The translations under genes and the position numbers were made by a program. From contig NC_065880.2 in NCBI RefSeq assembly GCF_932274485.2, forward strand, positions 49,338,894 to 49,402,893: a DNA stretch of 64,000 nucleotides, given 5' to 3'. The stretch is from Patella vulgata (lineage: Eukaryota > Mollusca > Gastropoda > Patellidae). This document shows positions 37,401 to 44,990 of this stretch, in pieces. Below the pieces are notes generated by a model, which had not been told where the DNA came from, did no database searches, and was given only the letters and a program-made list of their open reading frames with translations. Numbering within the stretch: the stretch's first letter is position 1; each line of letters begins with the position of its first letter.

Positions 37401-40400
37401 AACTTCCTGAATTATGGCCCCAGAATGTACGAAAAAACGCGTTTTCAGCTTGTGGTCCCTCTAAAGATCACAATTATTATCCGATTTAAAAAGACGTTCA
37501 AATATATCACCATTACACACTAAGATCTTGGTTCTTTTTTATAATCGCACATATCCGAACGTAACTTCATGAATTATGGCCCCTTATTTATTATTGTTCG
37601 AAAAATCACATTTTTAGCTAGTGGATTCTCTGGAGGTCACAATTAAATAATTTTTTTTCCGATTTTAAAAACCGTTTAAATATATCACCATATATATTTC
37701 TATGTTTCGGGAAACTCAAAGTCGAAATGAAACTGTCTGACAAAATGGCCGCTCTTTGTACGCAAATTTTGTAAAAGTATGTATACGAAGGTTGTAGACC
37801 CTCTAGAGGTCACAATTTTAATCTGATTTTGATAAAACTTAAAACATATCTTTATATCCCAAAGATCTCAGTCACTTTTGATATTTGCACATTTCAGACC
37901 ATAACTTTCTGGATTATTGCCCCGATTGTACAAAAAATAGCGTTTGTTTTTAGCTTGTTCTCTATCCATCTCTTGCAAAATGTGGGCATATCCTGTCTGG
38001 CAGCTGCTGGTTAGAAGTATTTATTCCCTTTTCGAATTAATAAAATTGAGTCTTGGTGTGTAAGGTAGATGTGAAACAGGTAGAGCTGCAGTATACAATA
38101 GTGTACTTATTTTTGGACATGGTGGCCATCCAGGGCAGAGATATATTCTCGAAGTAGATAGTTCTCTGTGTAAGCTTGTTCTCAGTGTAAGCATACAGAA
38201 TGAACCATACCTTACTTGTGTTTAAAATCATTGTATAGATGACATTAATTCTTTATGTTGTAATCCTTACAAACTTGTATCTATATACACAATATTTCAT
38301 GGGTTAATATTGAACATAAGTAGACACAACTTGTTTAAATAGTGAGGCTATGTATTTCACCCTGAAATGAAACCGATAATTTGATTGTATACTGATCTGA
38401 ATCCAAGTACCGTAGCCATTTTTTCACTTTTCAACATTTGTCCTAAACTTGAACAGAGTATCAACTTTATTTGCGACCTTTGGCATTGAGTAAGAGTTTA
38501 ATTTGTTCATTCGTATACAGTATACATAGTATATTGATCAATAAGATCACACACCAACATAATGGTTACACTAAAATTCACAGGTAACAGATTCTACTTC
38601 TAAAGGTTTTCAGTTTATTATTATTGTACTTGTGATGTTAATTAAGATCCTTGATTAGTTTGATATGGGACTTTGACTATGTTAGCTGAATTTGTACTTT
38701 GATGTGAATAATATTTACTAAAATTAAGAGAAATAGTTATGTAGTCTTTTTTGCTCAATTAGATGCCTTCATCAAGCACTGTGATTTGTTCTATCAAATT
38801 TCATACATGACATGTACAAATGTACATGTATGTCTGTAATTGTGAAATGTATAATTGAAATGCATTTTTGTTTGTATCGATTGGATGTGTTAGGAAATTA
38901 TTGATCACTCCATTTGTCTTTAATAATTGTTGTGAACACAGTAGAAGCTACAATAATCGTCATTCTTATCTTATTGAAATTAATATGGGTTGGCTATCTC
39001 ATTGAAATGAAGCATCCTGTTCCTATTGATTTTCAAAGTTCTTAGATTGATAATGAACTCCATTTATAGAGTTATGTCCCTTTGCTATGAAATCTTTCTG
39101 TATTTGGTATTGGTTGTACTTGTACATCCTATTGAATGGAAGAATCCTATTGGTTTTCAACAATTTTAGATAACTTCTCTGAAGTTATTTCCCATTGTTA
39201 CGAAATCTTGGTGGCTGGTGGTTGTATATTTTATTTTAATTGTTTGTTATCACAGGTTGATGAACTACAATGTAGGTTAATTCTGAAAATCCTTAACAAA
39301 AAAATTAATTCTATTATAACCAAATGGTCAATTACCAACTTTCATAACCAGATTAGTACAAAAGTATTTAATCATAAGACTACTCAGTAAGGTTAATTAC
39401 CAGTGTAGATTTTCATTTTGTTAGGCTTACAATATTATTTCTATAATCCATTTTATTTTATGATCAGTAGTGGAATACCGCGTTTTATCAGTGAAATAAA
39501 AGTGTTATTTCACTGGCTAGTTGTTTTTACCTAAAATGATTGTAAAATCAAAAATAAAAAGAACATTTGTCGTTTTATCGTGAATAACTTTTTTTATTTC
39601 ATCTCTAAGCAAGAAAATGTTTATATTTTCACTCATGCTACGCATTTGTGAAAATATAAGTTTTCTTGCTTCTCGATGAAATAAAATATGTTATTCACTC
39701 TAAAACGACAAATATCCTCTATGTATACTGAGACACATGGATTGTAAAGTTTTCAATTAAACATTGATACTTTTCAGCCAGACTTTTAATCTATTTGTTT
39801 CTGGCTGTGATGACTGAAGCCAAGGATTTATTTAATAATTGACTACTCTATATAACAATAAATAAATTTTAAAATGTGTTAAAGATGCATTATGTATGTG
39901 TACCCAATGTAATGTTTAGGTAATATTTAGATAAAGATCTGTCCGTTCTTGCAATGATAGTTACTGGTCGTTCTTGCTATTAAGATCAAAACTAGATAAC
40001 AACAAATGAATATAGTGAAGCAGTAGCATAGATATTATAGTGACAACGGCACTTGACGATCCACTCTATGTCTCGATTATCCATCTTATTGTTAAATTTT
40101 AAAATCTTGCATGTGTTCTAATCCATTTAAATCTCAGCCATCCAATAATTTGTATAACATTTGAAGCCAAAAGAAAGACATACAATAGGCAGATTTAGCT
40201 CTTACAAATGATGAAATATAAATTATTTTAATATGTCAGGAAGATCTTTATAAGCTTTTCATTATTATCAATGACTACCACTTTGTATAATTAAACTATT
40301 TGATTAGTAATGAAGTAGTGATATTTGAGCTAGTTATCAGTAGGACGATTAGAACTACCTGAGATAGTTGATAATAAATATGCTTGGTATGCTATAGATG

Positions 40401-42470
40401 GTGGCCTCTAGGTGTTTACTGACACACTCAAGCATGACATGAAAGGTAGGCTAGGGACAACTCATTTATTATTGGTTAAAATAGGTGTCTATAAATAGCT
40501 TCCTCTCTTGAATAAACAGGTCAAAATTTAAGCAGTGTTAAAATGTGAGTTAGAAGATAGAGAGGTAGTTTATTAGGTATATATAGATAGATATATTTAT
40601 GTATAATATAGAGTTATGGCTGTATTGGTATATTTATTCAGTTGCTAGTATAAATGTTAATTAGGAGATACGATAGTATTGATTTTCTTATTGTAGGTAA
40701 ATACATGTATAGATACAAGCTGTATATATTGTTGTTACTGTGTTAAATATAATATTATCTAGGTTAAACAGCAGGTACAGGACGGTTTCTAGTCATTGCA
40801 CTGATCTTTATACACTATCCTAATTTGTTTCTTGTTTTTCATTAGCGAGTTATGAATGTTTGACATTTTCCAGTTTAAATAGATTATATAACATTGTGTA
40901 GGTCAAGTCAAGATACACTAAACTCGTCTTAATACAAAATTATTTAATACATAATGTCAACTATGAATATCATTGAATATACTGTCCTGAATTATTTCCT
41001 TGTTTTATTTCCTTCAAGAAAATAAATGTAATTATATACATGTATAGATACAAATACAAGATACTTGTATAGATATATGTAATACAAATAAAATCAGTGC
41101 ATATCATATGTAACTTATGAGAGAAATAATGTTTAATTTCTTAAAGTATTCACATGTATTTAAGTACTTATTGAGTTGGCATGCTCAATACTCTGTATTA
41201 CAACAACTATATATATGTATGTAGAACTTTATTTCTGTTCAATTTAACTGATTATTTGTTTTTTGCATGTATATTTTCAGCATTAGTATGCAATCAGTTG
41301 ACAGTAATGTGAGTGAGAATATAAGTAAAGATTTACCATCTCGATCTAACGACTTTGAAGAATTTATTGACCTATCTGTACCTAGTAAAAATGTGGATCT
41401 GAAAACCAATCAGCTTACAGATTCTCTTGTTAAAGAAGCATCCAATGATTTACTCAATTTTAATAATATAGAAGAAAGCGAAGAACAAGAGAACCGAACT
41501 CCTTTTATTGCCTTTGAAGATAACACAAATAGGAAGCAAGATGTCCCAGGTATATAAACAATAATTGTCTTGTATTCCACAAGTAATATACATGTAATTT
41601 ATATAATAGTGATGAGATTGCATACCGGTATAATAAAAATGTCATCAAATTGCTTGAGGATATTATATAGGATTATTATAAACCTCTTATACAGTGAGGA
41701 ATAAAATCTTTCAATGCACGCTCTAATTAATGTATTAATTTTGACCTATCATCAGTCGCATTGATTTTTATACCTATTCTTGTTCACTAACCTGAAAGCA
41801 GACTTAGTATTTTGAAACATAAAACCAATCAATACCAGATGATATATGAATCAATGTTATTGACACCATAACAGTACCATTATCTGGTAAATCATGTCTT
41901 ACTTGGTTGTACATGCACATACGGTAATACAAGATGCAGGTGATTTTATGAAAGGATAGGATAGCATTAATTTCAATATACCCCCCACCCCACCCATAAT
42001 AACACATAAATTTCTTGTCTTACAGTAAGCCAAGTGCATGTAATATAACCAAAAAATCTTTAAATTTGTATTTTTAGATCTTCTCTCGTGATGCTGAGAC
42101 CACAGTGGATGATGATGCACCACTCAATGTCAATCTTGGATTGACCCAGCAACATGAAGAGGTTTTAAAGGACATAATTCCTGCCACCATCACTATCAAA
42201 GAGGCCAGCAGTTCCAAGCTTTATGTACCTGTTAGTGATAATAACAGCCTAATTAACAATGTTGCCCCTTCATCGGTTGTTGTATCAAACTCTAAACTAG
42301 ATAAGCTATGGCAACACGTGGAGTCCATCATGGCACAAAATCAGAGAAAAGTGCAACATATATTAGAAGAACATGGTATTGGGGATGGGGATGAAGATAA
42401 AGACAGTGAGGAAGGACAAATATGGAAATTAATAGAAGGAAAGTCGCCATATACCATAAATTTAGTGTGA
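17595..42470 (+). CDS. MAP7: MAP7/ensconsin-family microtubule-associated protein (gene span, 5' incomplete)
   Basis: Fourteen exons splice in consistent phase into about 1250 codons ending in TGA at 42468-42470; the start lies upstream. By the visible numbering: residues 1-127 are Ser/Pro-rich; ~128-235 form the Arg/Glu-rich N-terminal MAP7 coiled coil, which in this family binds the microtubule lattice; ~235-300 contain a GFGSRTPR motif like the one after that coiled coil in ensconsins; ~300-500 are a basic Ser/Pro linker; ~590-735 are the C-terminal coiled coil ending ERVERKKRLEMIMKRV, close to the ERKKRLEEIMKRT block of vertebrate MAP7 proteins, which recruits kinesin-1; ~737-1250 are an acidic, low-complexity tail. 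Family knowledge says MAP7 proteins recruit and activate kinesin-1 on microtubules. The tail is specific to this lineage as far as I can tell. Gene identity is strong; the exact exon set is inference. Confidence 0.92.
18769..19010 (+). CDS. MAP7: MAP7 exon 2 (N-terminal coiled coil)
   Basis: Acceptor ATTGCAG, donor AGA|GTAAGA. It encodes EAERRVKEREKEEKVRLARQ through RREDERRAAVEERRLRREATER, an uninterrupted charged helix. The RRAAVEERR stretch is close to the ERRRAAVEEKRRQ block of MAP7 and MAP7D proteins. This is the microtubule-binding half of the protein. Confidence 0.92.
19312..19482 (+). mobile_element. SINE family A, 5'-truncated copy with (CT)n tail
   Basis: It carries ACCTCGTAGGTTTTCTCCTG, AATTATTGAAATAAAATTGA, ACCATGCGTTAGTCCCAAAA and GTTAAACCCCATCTCTCTCT as in the other family A copies, ending in a ~35-bp CT microsatellite. 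The tRNA-like head is absent. Confidence 0.8.
19532..19583. repeat. perfect 52-bp palindrome
   Basis: Arms of 26 bases meet at TGGATATCCA; each reads AAAAATAAACACAAAGTTAT outward to the centre. GCAAGGTATACTG occurs just before (~19491) and a variant, CAAGGTATACTGC, just after (~19584), a direct repeat that could mark an insertion. Confidence 0.9.
20735..21005. repeat. degenerate ~65-bp tandem repeat, about four units
   Basis: Units of the form AGCCAAATTTATTAGAAAG..GATTTAAATTTAATAAA..CTTATGAAAA..TATCAATGTA recur four times with indels. AT-rich and non-coding, inside MAP7 intron 2. Confidence 0.7.
21006..22952. other. rest of MAP7 intron 2
   Basis: AT-rich intronic DNA without a recognised element. 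It ends in the TTTATTTTACAG acceptor at 22952. Confidence 0.6.
22953..23241 (+). CDS. MAP7: MAP7 exon 3 (end of coiled coil, GFGSRTPR motif)
   Basis: Enters in phase 0 with SKREAILQRASERMTRYEAW, the end of the N-terminal coiled coil, then GGVSGFGSRTPRD. That motif matches the FAFGSSTPR-type motif I recall following the same helix in insect ensconsin. Next come Ser-rich sequence and CGYMSPQRRAISACSSVRRH. The donor is ACTG|GTAGGT, phase 1. The reading frame stays open for about 77 more codons past the donor. Confidence 0.88.
23242..25198. other. MAP7 intron 3
   Basis: AT-rich intron. The first ~230 bases remain open in the exon 3 frame, up to a stop at 23472-23474. No element was recognised in the rest. 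Confidence 0.6.
25199..25333 (+). CDS. MAP7: MAP7 exon 4 (135-bp, phase 1-1)
   Basis: Acceptor CCTTTAG, donor CTCG|GTAAGG. It encodes QNPGAPLPPSKHLSVSTSVL ... NHAQPGSLL, a flexible Pro/Ser linker. Entry and exit in phase 1 mean that skipping it would leave the frame intact. Confidence 0.8.
25334..26527. other. MAP7 intron 4
   Basis: AT-rich. At ~26029-26051, CCCACATTTTCATGTGGACA resembles the palindromic start of the tandem-unit element at 33559, so a small fragment of that family may lie here. Confidence 0.5.
26528..26773 (+). CDS. MAP7: MAP7 exon 5 (246-bp, phase 1-1)
   Basis: The acceptor follows a CTCCCCTCTGTC tract and CTGCCAG; the donor is AAAG|GTTTGT. It encodes ALNTIPEGRRSFLAPTSSPP ... 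KSPRKPRPASVATSMPS ... SQRSLSTDRLAKG, a basic Ser/Pro-rich linker. The exon is symmetric in phase and could be skipped in frame. Confidence 0.85.
27032..27198 (+). CDS. MAP7: MAP7 exon 6
   Basis: Acceptor TTGATAG, donor AAG|GTATAT. It encodes EKRQKMQKEDTEEKPKSMKP through STPKQHKDPMTTSVELPKRD, a Lys/Pro-rich linker. It enters in phase 1 and leaves in phase 0. Confidence 0.82.
27692..27742 (+). CDS. MAP7: MAP7 exon 7 (51-bp small exon)
   Basis: A 17-codon exon between acceptor TGTTACAG and donor AAG|GTTTGT, encoding RSPRKAYSTTNLAMPRK. Both ends are in phase 0. It is too short to stand out as an open frame, but composition (basic, Ser/Pro) and phase fit the chain. It is a good candidate for alternative inclusion. 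Confidence 0.72.
27743..29392. other. MAP7 intron 7
   Basis: AT-rich intron with no recognised element. It ends in a strong TTTTTTTCAG acceptor. Confidence 0.6.
29393..29751 (+). CDS. MAP7: MAP7 exon 8 (Pro-rich linker into C-terminal coiled coil)
   Basis: It encodes SLPANVKLSKETPARLQKGG, then a Pro/Thr/Ala-rich hinge (KPQPAANSTPKPAPTPAVTV), then the start of the C-terminal coiled coil (EDYKARLAERRRLAREKAEK). The donor TTTCA|GTAAGG leaves in phase 2. The DYKARLAERRRLAREKAE segment matches the opening of the MAP7-family C-terminal domain. Confidence 0.9.
30156..30336 (+). CDS. MAP7: MAP7 exon 9 (C-terminal coiled coil)
   Basis: Acceptor TTTGTAG, donor GCT|GTATGT. Encodes QLQEEERQRQEEEEQRKMEE through EEEAKRLEEERIA, a continuous Glu/Arg-rich helix. 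Confidence 0.9.
30597..30701 (+). CDS. MAP7: MAP7 exon 10 (C-terminal coiled coil)
   Basis: Acceptor ATTACAG, donor AAG|GTATAC, phase 0-0. Encodes KEMADQKAQEEAERMERERL ... EVERVERKK. The AQEEAERMERER stretch parallels the AREEAERQRLERE block of vertebrate MAP7 proteins. Confidence 0.9.
30994..31050 (+). CDS. MAP7: MAP7 exon 11 (57-bp; end of kinesin-binding domain)
   Basis: Acceptor TTTACAG, donor CGG|GTAAGT. Encodes RLEMIMKRVKTDGPSDTSR. Joined to exon 10 it gives ERKKRLEMIMKRV, the clearest family signature in the gene (vertebrate ERKKRLEEIMKRT). Confidence 0.92.
31051..31663. other. MAP7 intron 11
   Basis: Ordinary AT-rich intron, ending in a TTTTTCAG acceptor. No element recognised. Confidence 0.6.
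31664..32571 (+). CDS. MAP7: MAP7 exon 12 (large acidic tail exon)
   Basis: 908 bp, acceptor TTTTTCAG, donor CCAG|GTAAGA, leaving in phase 2. It encodes TESPNKSISGSPSKSTDSLN, then two tandem copies of a basic motif (KPRFRSPLLQQMV and RPKFKSPLLQNLLGK) ~24 residues apart, then a Ser/Asp/Glu-rich disordered tail with VLMDLGESG near its end. The duplicated motif may be a short linear interaction motif; its partner is unknown to me. Confidence 0.88.
32662..33442. mobile_element. non-autonomous element with central 146-bp tandem repeats
   Basis: The 5' end is a hairpin-like GTCCCCCGCC...GCAGGGGAC at 32662. It is followed by a GTCCGTCTGTCT-type simple repeat, four tandem units (32756-33331), and a 3' end with GGCGGGGGAC at 33410-33419, the inverse of the start. 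There is no coding capacity. The architecture (short ends, simple repeat, central minisatellite) resembles the pearl/CvE-type elements of molluscs; the assignment is inference. Confidence 0.7.
32756..33331. repeat. four ~146-bp tandem units
   Basis: TTTGGGACAC starts units at 32756, 32902 and 33048, and TTTGGGGCAC starts the fourth at 33189. The third unit is 141 bp owing to a small deletion in TAACTCTCTTCCTAATTGAG. The rest is almost identical between units. The reverse-strand open frames here are repeat shadows. Confidence 0.95.
34328..35852 (-). mobile_element. Tc1-like transposon, copy 2 (innermost insertion)
   Basis: 1525 bp bounded by CTATTCAAAAAAAGTAGGGG and its inverse, flanked by TA on each side. 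Nearly identical to copy 1 at 14356 over its whole length, including ends and untranslated parts. Its position at the centre of the nest makes it the youngest insertion there. Confidence 0.95.
34542..35559 (-). pseudogene. Tc1 transposase, one 2-bp frameshift
   Basis: It begins MRRLTQNERLRALGMLQIGT at 35559, carries the two DNA-binding helices and FSDESRFT, then loses frame at a 2-bp deletion near 35092. The continuation in the next frame is open to 34542 and includes VMVWGGIT, IFQDDNARCHRAR, LPWPALSPDLSPIEHVWDML and a complete C-terminus LANRGGFTRY. The full protein would be about 340 residues, normal for Tc1. All three catalytic acidic residues (Asp, Asp, Glu) are present. Confidence 0.92.
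38011..39563. other. MAP7 intron 12, middle part
   Basis: AT-rich intron. Around 38980-39240 two diverged ~140-bp copies of one sequence follow each other (ATCCTgTTCCTATTGaTTTTCA ... GTTATgTCCC..TTGCTATGAAATCTT), an old tandem duplication. Nothing else recognised. Confidence 0.5.
39564..39713. repeat. 150-bp hairpin-forming inverted repeat
   Basis: The left arm (ATTTGTCGTTTTATCGTGAA ... AAGCAAGAAAATGTTTATAT) and right arm (ATATAAGTTTTCTTGCTT ... TTCACTCTAAAACGACAAAT) pair with few mismatches around a short loop TCATGCTACGCATTTG. It looks like a small MITE or foldback relic in MAP7 intron 12. Confidence 0.85.
39714..41280. other. MAP7 intron 12, 3' part
   Basis: AT-rich. The stretch at ~39836-40000 (GATGCATTATGTA..ATTTAGATAAAGATCTG..CGTTCTTGC) is related to 43590-43740, so both are diverged copies of one short repeat. 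It ends in the ATATTTTCAG acceptor. Confidence 0.5.
41281..41549 (+). CDS. MAP7: MAP7 exon 13 (acidic tail)
   Basis: The acceptor ATTTTCAG is strong; phase 2 entry completes a Ser codon with exon 12. It encodes ISMQSVDSNVSENISKDLPS ... NDFEEFIDLSVPS ... ASNDLLNFNNIEESEEQENR ... TPFIAFEDN. The donor CCAG|GTATAT would leave in phase 1. A weaker donor GAT|GTCCCA seven bases earlier would leave in phase 0; see the next exon. Confidence 0.82.
42106..42470 (+). CDS. MAP7: MAP7 last exon, C-terminus and stop (acceptor uncertain)
   Basis: It encodes DDDAPLNVNLGLTQQHEEVL, a Ser/Thr-rich stretch, then a helical segment (LDKLWQHVESIMAQNQRKVQ) and SPYTINLV before TGA. Phase 1 from exon 13 requires the acceptor ACCACAG at 42105. 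The stronger acceptor TATTTTTAG at 42077 opens the same frame earlier (IFSRDAETTVDDD) but needs phase 0, so either the weak exon 13 donor or an extra small exon would be used. The last ~120 codons are secure; the junction is not. Confidence 0.72.
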
Positions 42471-44990
42471 CGATGCATGACCAAGTTAGTTGTTTTACTG
42501 CTGGGAATAGTTATATACTATGTATATGCAATAACAAACTGATTATATATGGAAATAATTGTTTGAAGTTGCCATAGCTTATTGTTCAACAGGAGTCATT
42601 CTTGCCTTTAGGATGAAATACTGGACTCTGGTTCTTATTTTGTACATATATATTTTATCCATGTTTCATCCATGTACAGCTTCAAGTACAACATGCTGAA
42701 ATAAATTAACAAAAAAAAAACTTATGTGATACCAATATTGACCTGAGGTATATGTTTACCATGTGCTGTGTTGTGCTCTAGTCTTGTCCTCATTACATTT
42801 GAATGTTGTACTTGCAGCGCTAGGGCAGGGCTTTTTGTTGTGAGTGGTATATATGTTGCTAATAAAAGGTGGTTTAACTGTATATAACCTATTAGACTTT
42901 ATATATAAATGTCATATACATTCAAGCAATGTTCCGGTTATGATAACTAGTGATGTATGGTATTATGTAAACATATGTTATATATGATATCACTATTATT
43001 AAATAATTAACTATATGTTATTTAAACTAAAACGTGTGAAAATGAGAGATGTAAATTATGTGAAGAGTGCTATTTACATGTCGCTATATTTCCTTCTGTT
43101 GTACTATCACAGATCACCATTTCTCTTGATTAAATTAGAAACTTTAAAATAATTGTAAAGGTTTAAATCAAAACTTGCATTTATATTGGTACATGACTTG
43201 ATATTTAATGAGACAAAAACATTCAGTAAAATTTTCATAATGAACTAATGAATTTAAAATTTGTAATCGAAGTTAGTGTGCTGTGATGCTTTTATGCATG
43301 ATATCTGCATCGTTATGGAATATATATCACGTAATTAATTATTTATCTGTGTAAAACTTTAATGGTAGACTAAGGAGGTAGAATTCTGTGTCTGTTGTTA
43401 CTGCCATGTTATGATGACCTACTGACAATATTAAAACATTCTACACTTGTTACAGAATGTGATATATTTTGATGTGATACATTTATTACAGGTAGATGTG
43501 TGCGTGTGTGATGTGTGCTTATTAACTTCTCATACCTTGAGTTGTCATTAATAATTGTATGTATTAATAAATTTAAAAAAGTATGACTGTATCCTTTTAA
43601 ATAACTACTCTTTAGCTTATTTAAGGATTAAATATGTAAAGATACATTATGTAAGATTTAGATAAACAGCTGACCATTCTTGCTTTAATAGCTCAAAAAT
43701 AGATAATGTAAAATGAAAATATTGAAAATTTCATTCTAATTACTTTATTCTGAGCCAAATTATCACTGTTTGTAGTTTTGACAAGATGTGTGCAGATTTA
43801 ACTCTTGCATAATGTATGTTTAATGTGTGTATTCAAGGAGAGAAGGAATTATTGAATGATATTTATAAACTAGTTTGTGAAGCAGAAGGCTATTTCTAGT
43901 GTCTTCTGTGTTTTTTGTAGATAATTTATACTATGTATATTATACCTGAATTTTAATTTCAGGAACTTGTAGTTCCTATATTCATGTATATTTAATTAAG
44001 AACTGAAAGGAGACAAAATACATTAATTTTAATTAGAAAATACACTTGAAAGTTAATCTCATTTATTTTAATGATATGGGAACACAATATTTATCTATTA
44101 GAAGATCATATGATTAGATAATTATTATTAAATTTAGTTTTTATATTTTATTAGTTTCATACCATTAGTAATAAAACCAGTTCAAAAGAGAATGTATTGT
44201 AATTAAACACTTACATTGTTTGTTTAAAGTGTCATAATAATCAATGTATACATAAGCAAGCAGTGTTGTCGTTATTCTAATTGTGTATGCAACTGTACAG
44301 ATTTTATGTATGGCTATGGCTCTTTCATTTATTAACATTAATGTTTTGACCCTTGCTGTAAGCTTTCAGTAAAAGTCTTTAAAAAAATCTTCCACAAACT
44401 GAGATAAAATATTTATGATTATTATATTTGATTTGAAGACATCTTGAGTAAATTCAGTTATTTTCCTGATAATGACATGGTCAGTAATTCACATAATTTT
44501 ATTCTCTTTTATATCAATTATATGGTGATTGTTAAGTATTCATATGGAAATCCAAGTCTTATTAAACAGTTATAATATAAATGAATATCATATTTATTCC
44601 AATTCCATATATTATGAATATGTTTATACTTTAAAAACAATAACTATATATATATAAACAGAAGTAAGTGTACAATGCATCTTTATTGCAGTGTCTTAAT
44701 TTATAGGAGCTCAAGTTATAAGAAGTCATCTGCACATCTGTATTAATTTCCATCTTACACAGAGTGCTGTATTTATTTGTAAATTTATTTGCTAATTTGT
44801 TTCCTATTTCTGATGTATGATGGTTTTTATTGATATAAAGCTATCACAATAAATCCTTTTTGTTGTCAATATTGTAAATAATACAATTCCTTTGCACCAG
44901 GCAAAAAATACCTTAAACAAGTCAGTGACATGGCTCTTGTTTTGATTTACATACTATTGCCTCAATAAACTTTATAGAATATCATGGATT
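42471..44990 (+). other. MAP7: MAP7 3' UTR and downstream DNA
   Basis: No coding signal. Candidate poly(A) signals AATAAA lie at 42700-42705, followed by an A-run, and at 44964-44969; another AATAAA lies near 44849. A diverged short repeat shared with intron 12 lies at about 43590-43740. Confidence 0.55.
42700..42705 (+). promoter_or_regulatory. candidate poly(A) signal of the MAP7 gene
   Basis: AATAAA about 230 bases after the stop codon, with a run of A about ten bases downstream. It is the first canonical hexamer after the stop, but AATAAA is common in AT-rich DNA. Confidence 0.4.

Larger units (their letters stand above)
33559..38010. mobile_element. tandem-unit repetitive element, interrupted by a transposon nest
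   Basis: It starts with the palindrome TCCACATGAAAATGTGGA and consists of diverged units of roughly 330 bp containing GTGGaCCCTCTAGAGGTCACA, GATTTTGATGAAACTTGAAA and ACTTCCTGAATTATGGCCCC. Units are visible at 33.6-33.8 kb and from 36.7 to 38.0 kb. The middle is occupied by a hAT-like insertion. No protein is encoded. Confidence 0.75.

Noticed and set aside
41940-42000. C-rich run as a possible quadruplex regulator
   Set aside because: Only short C-tracts (CCCCCCACCCCACCC) with no supporting context; equally explained as part of an intron polypyrimidine region.
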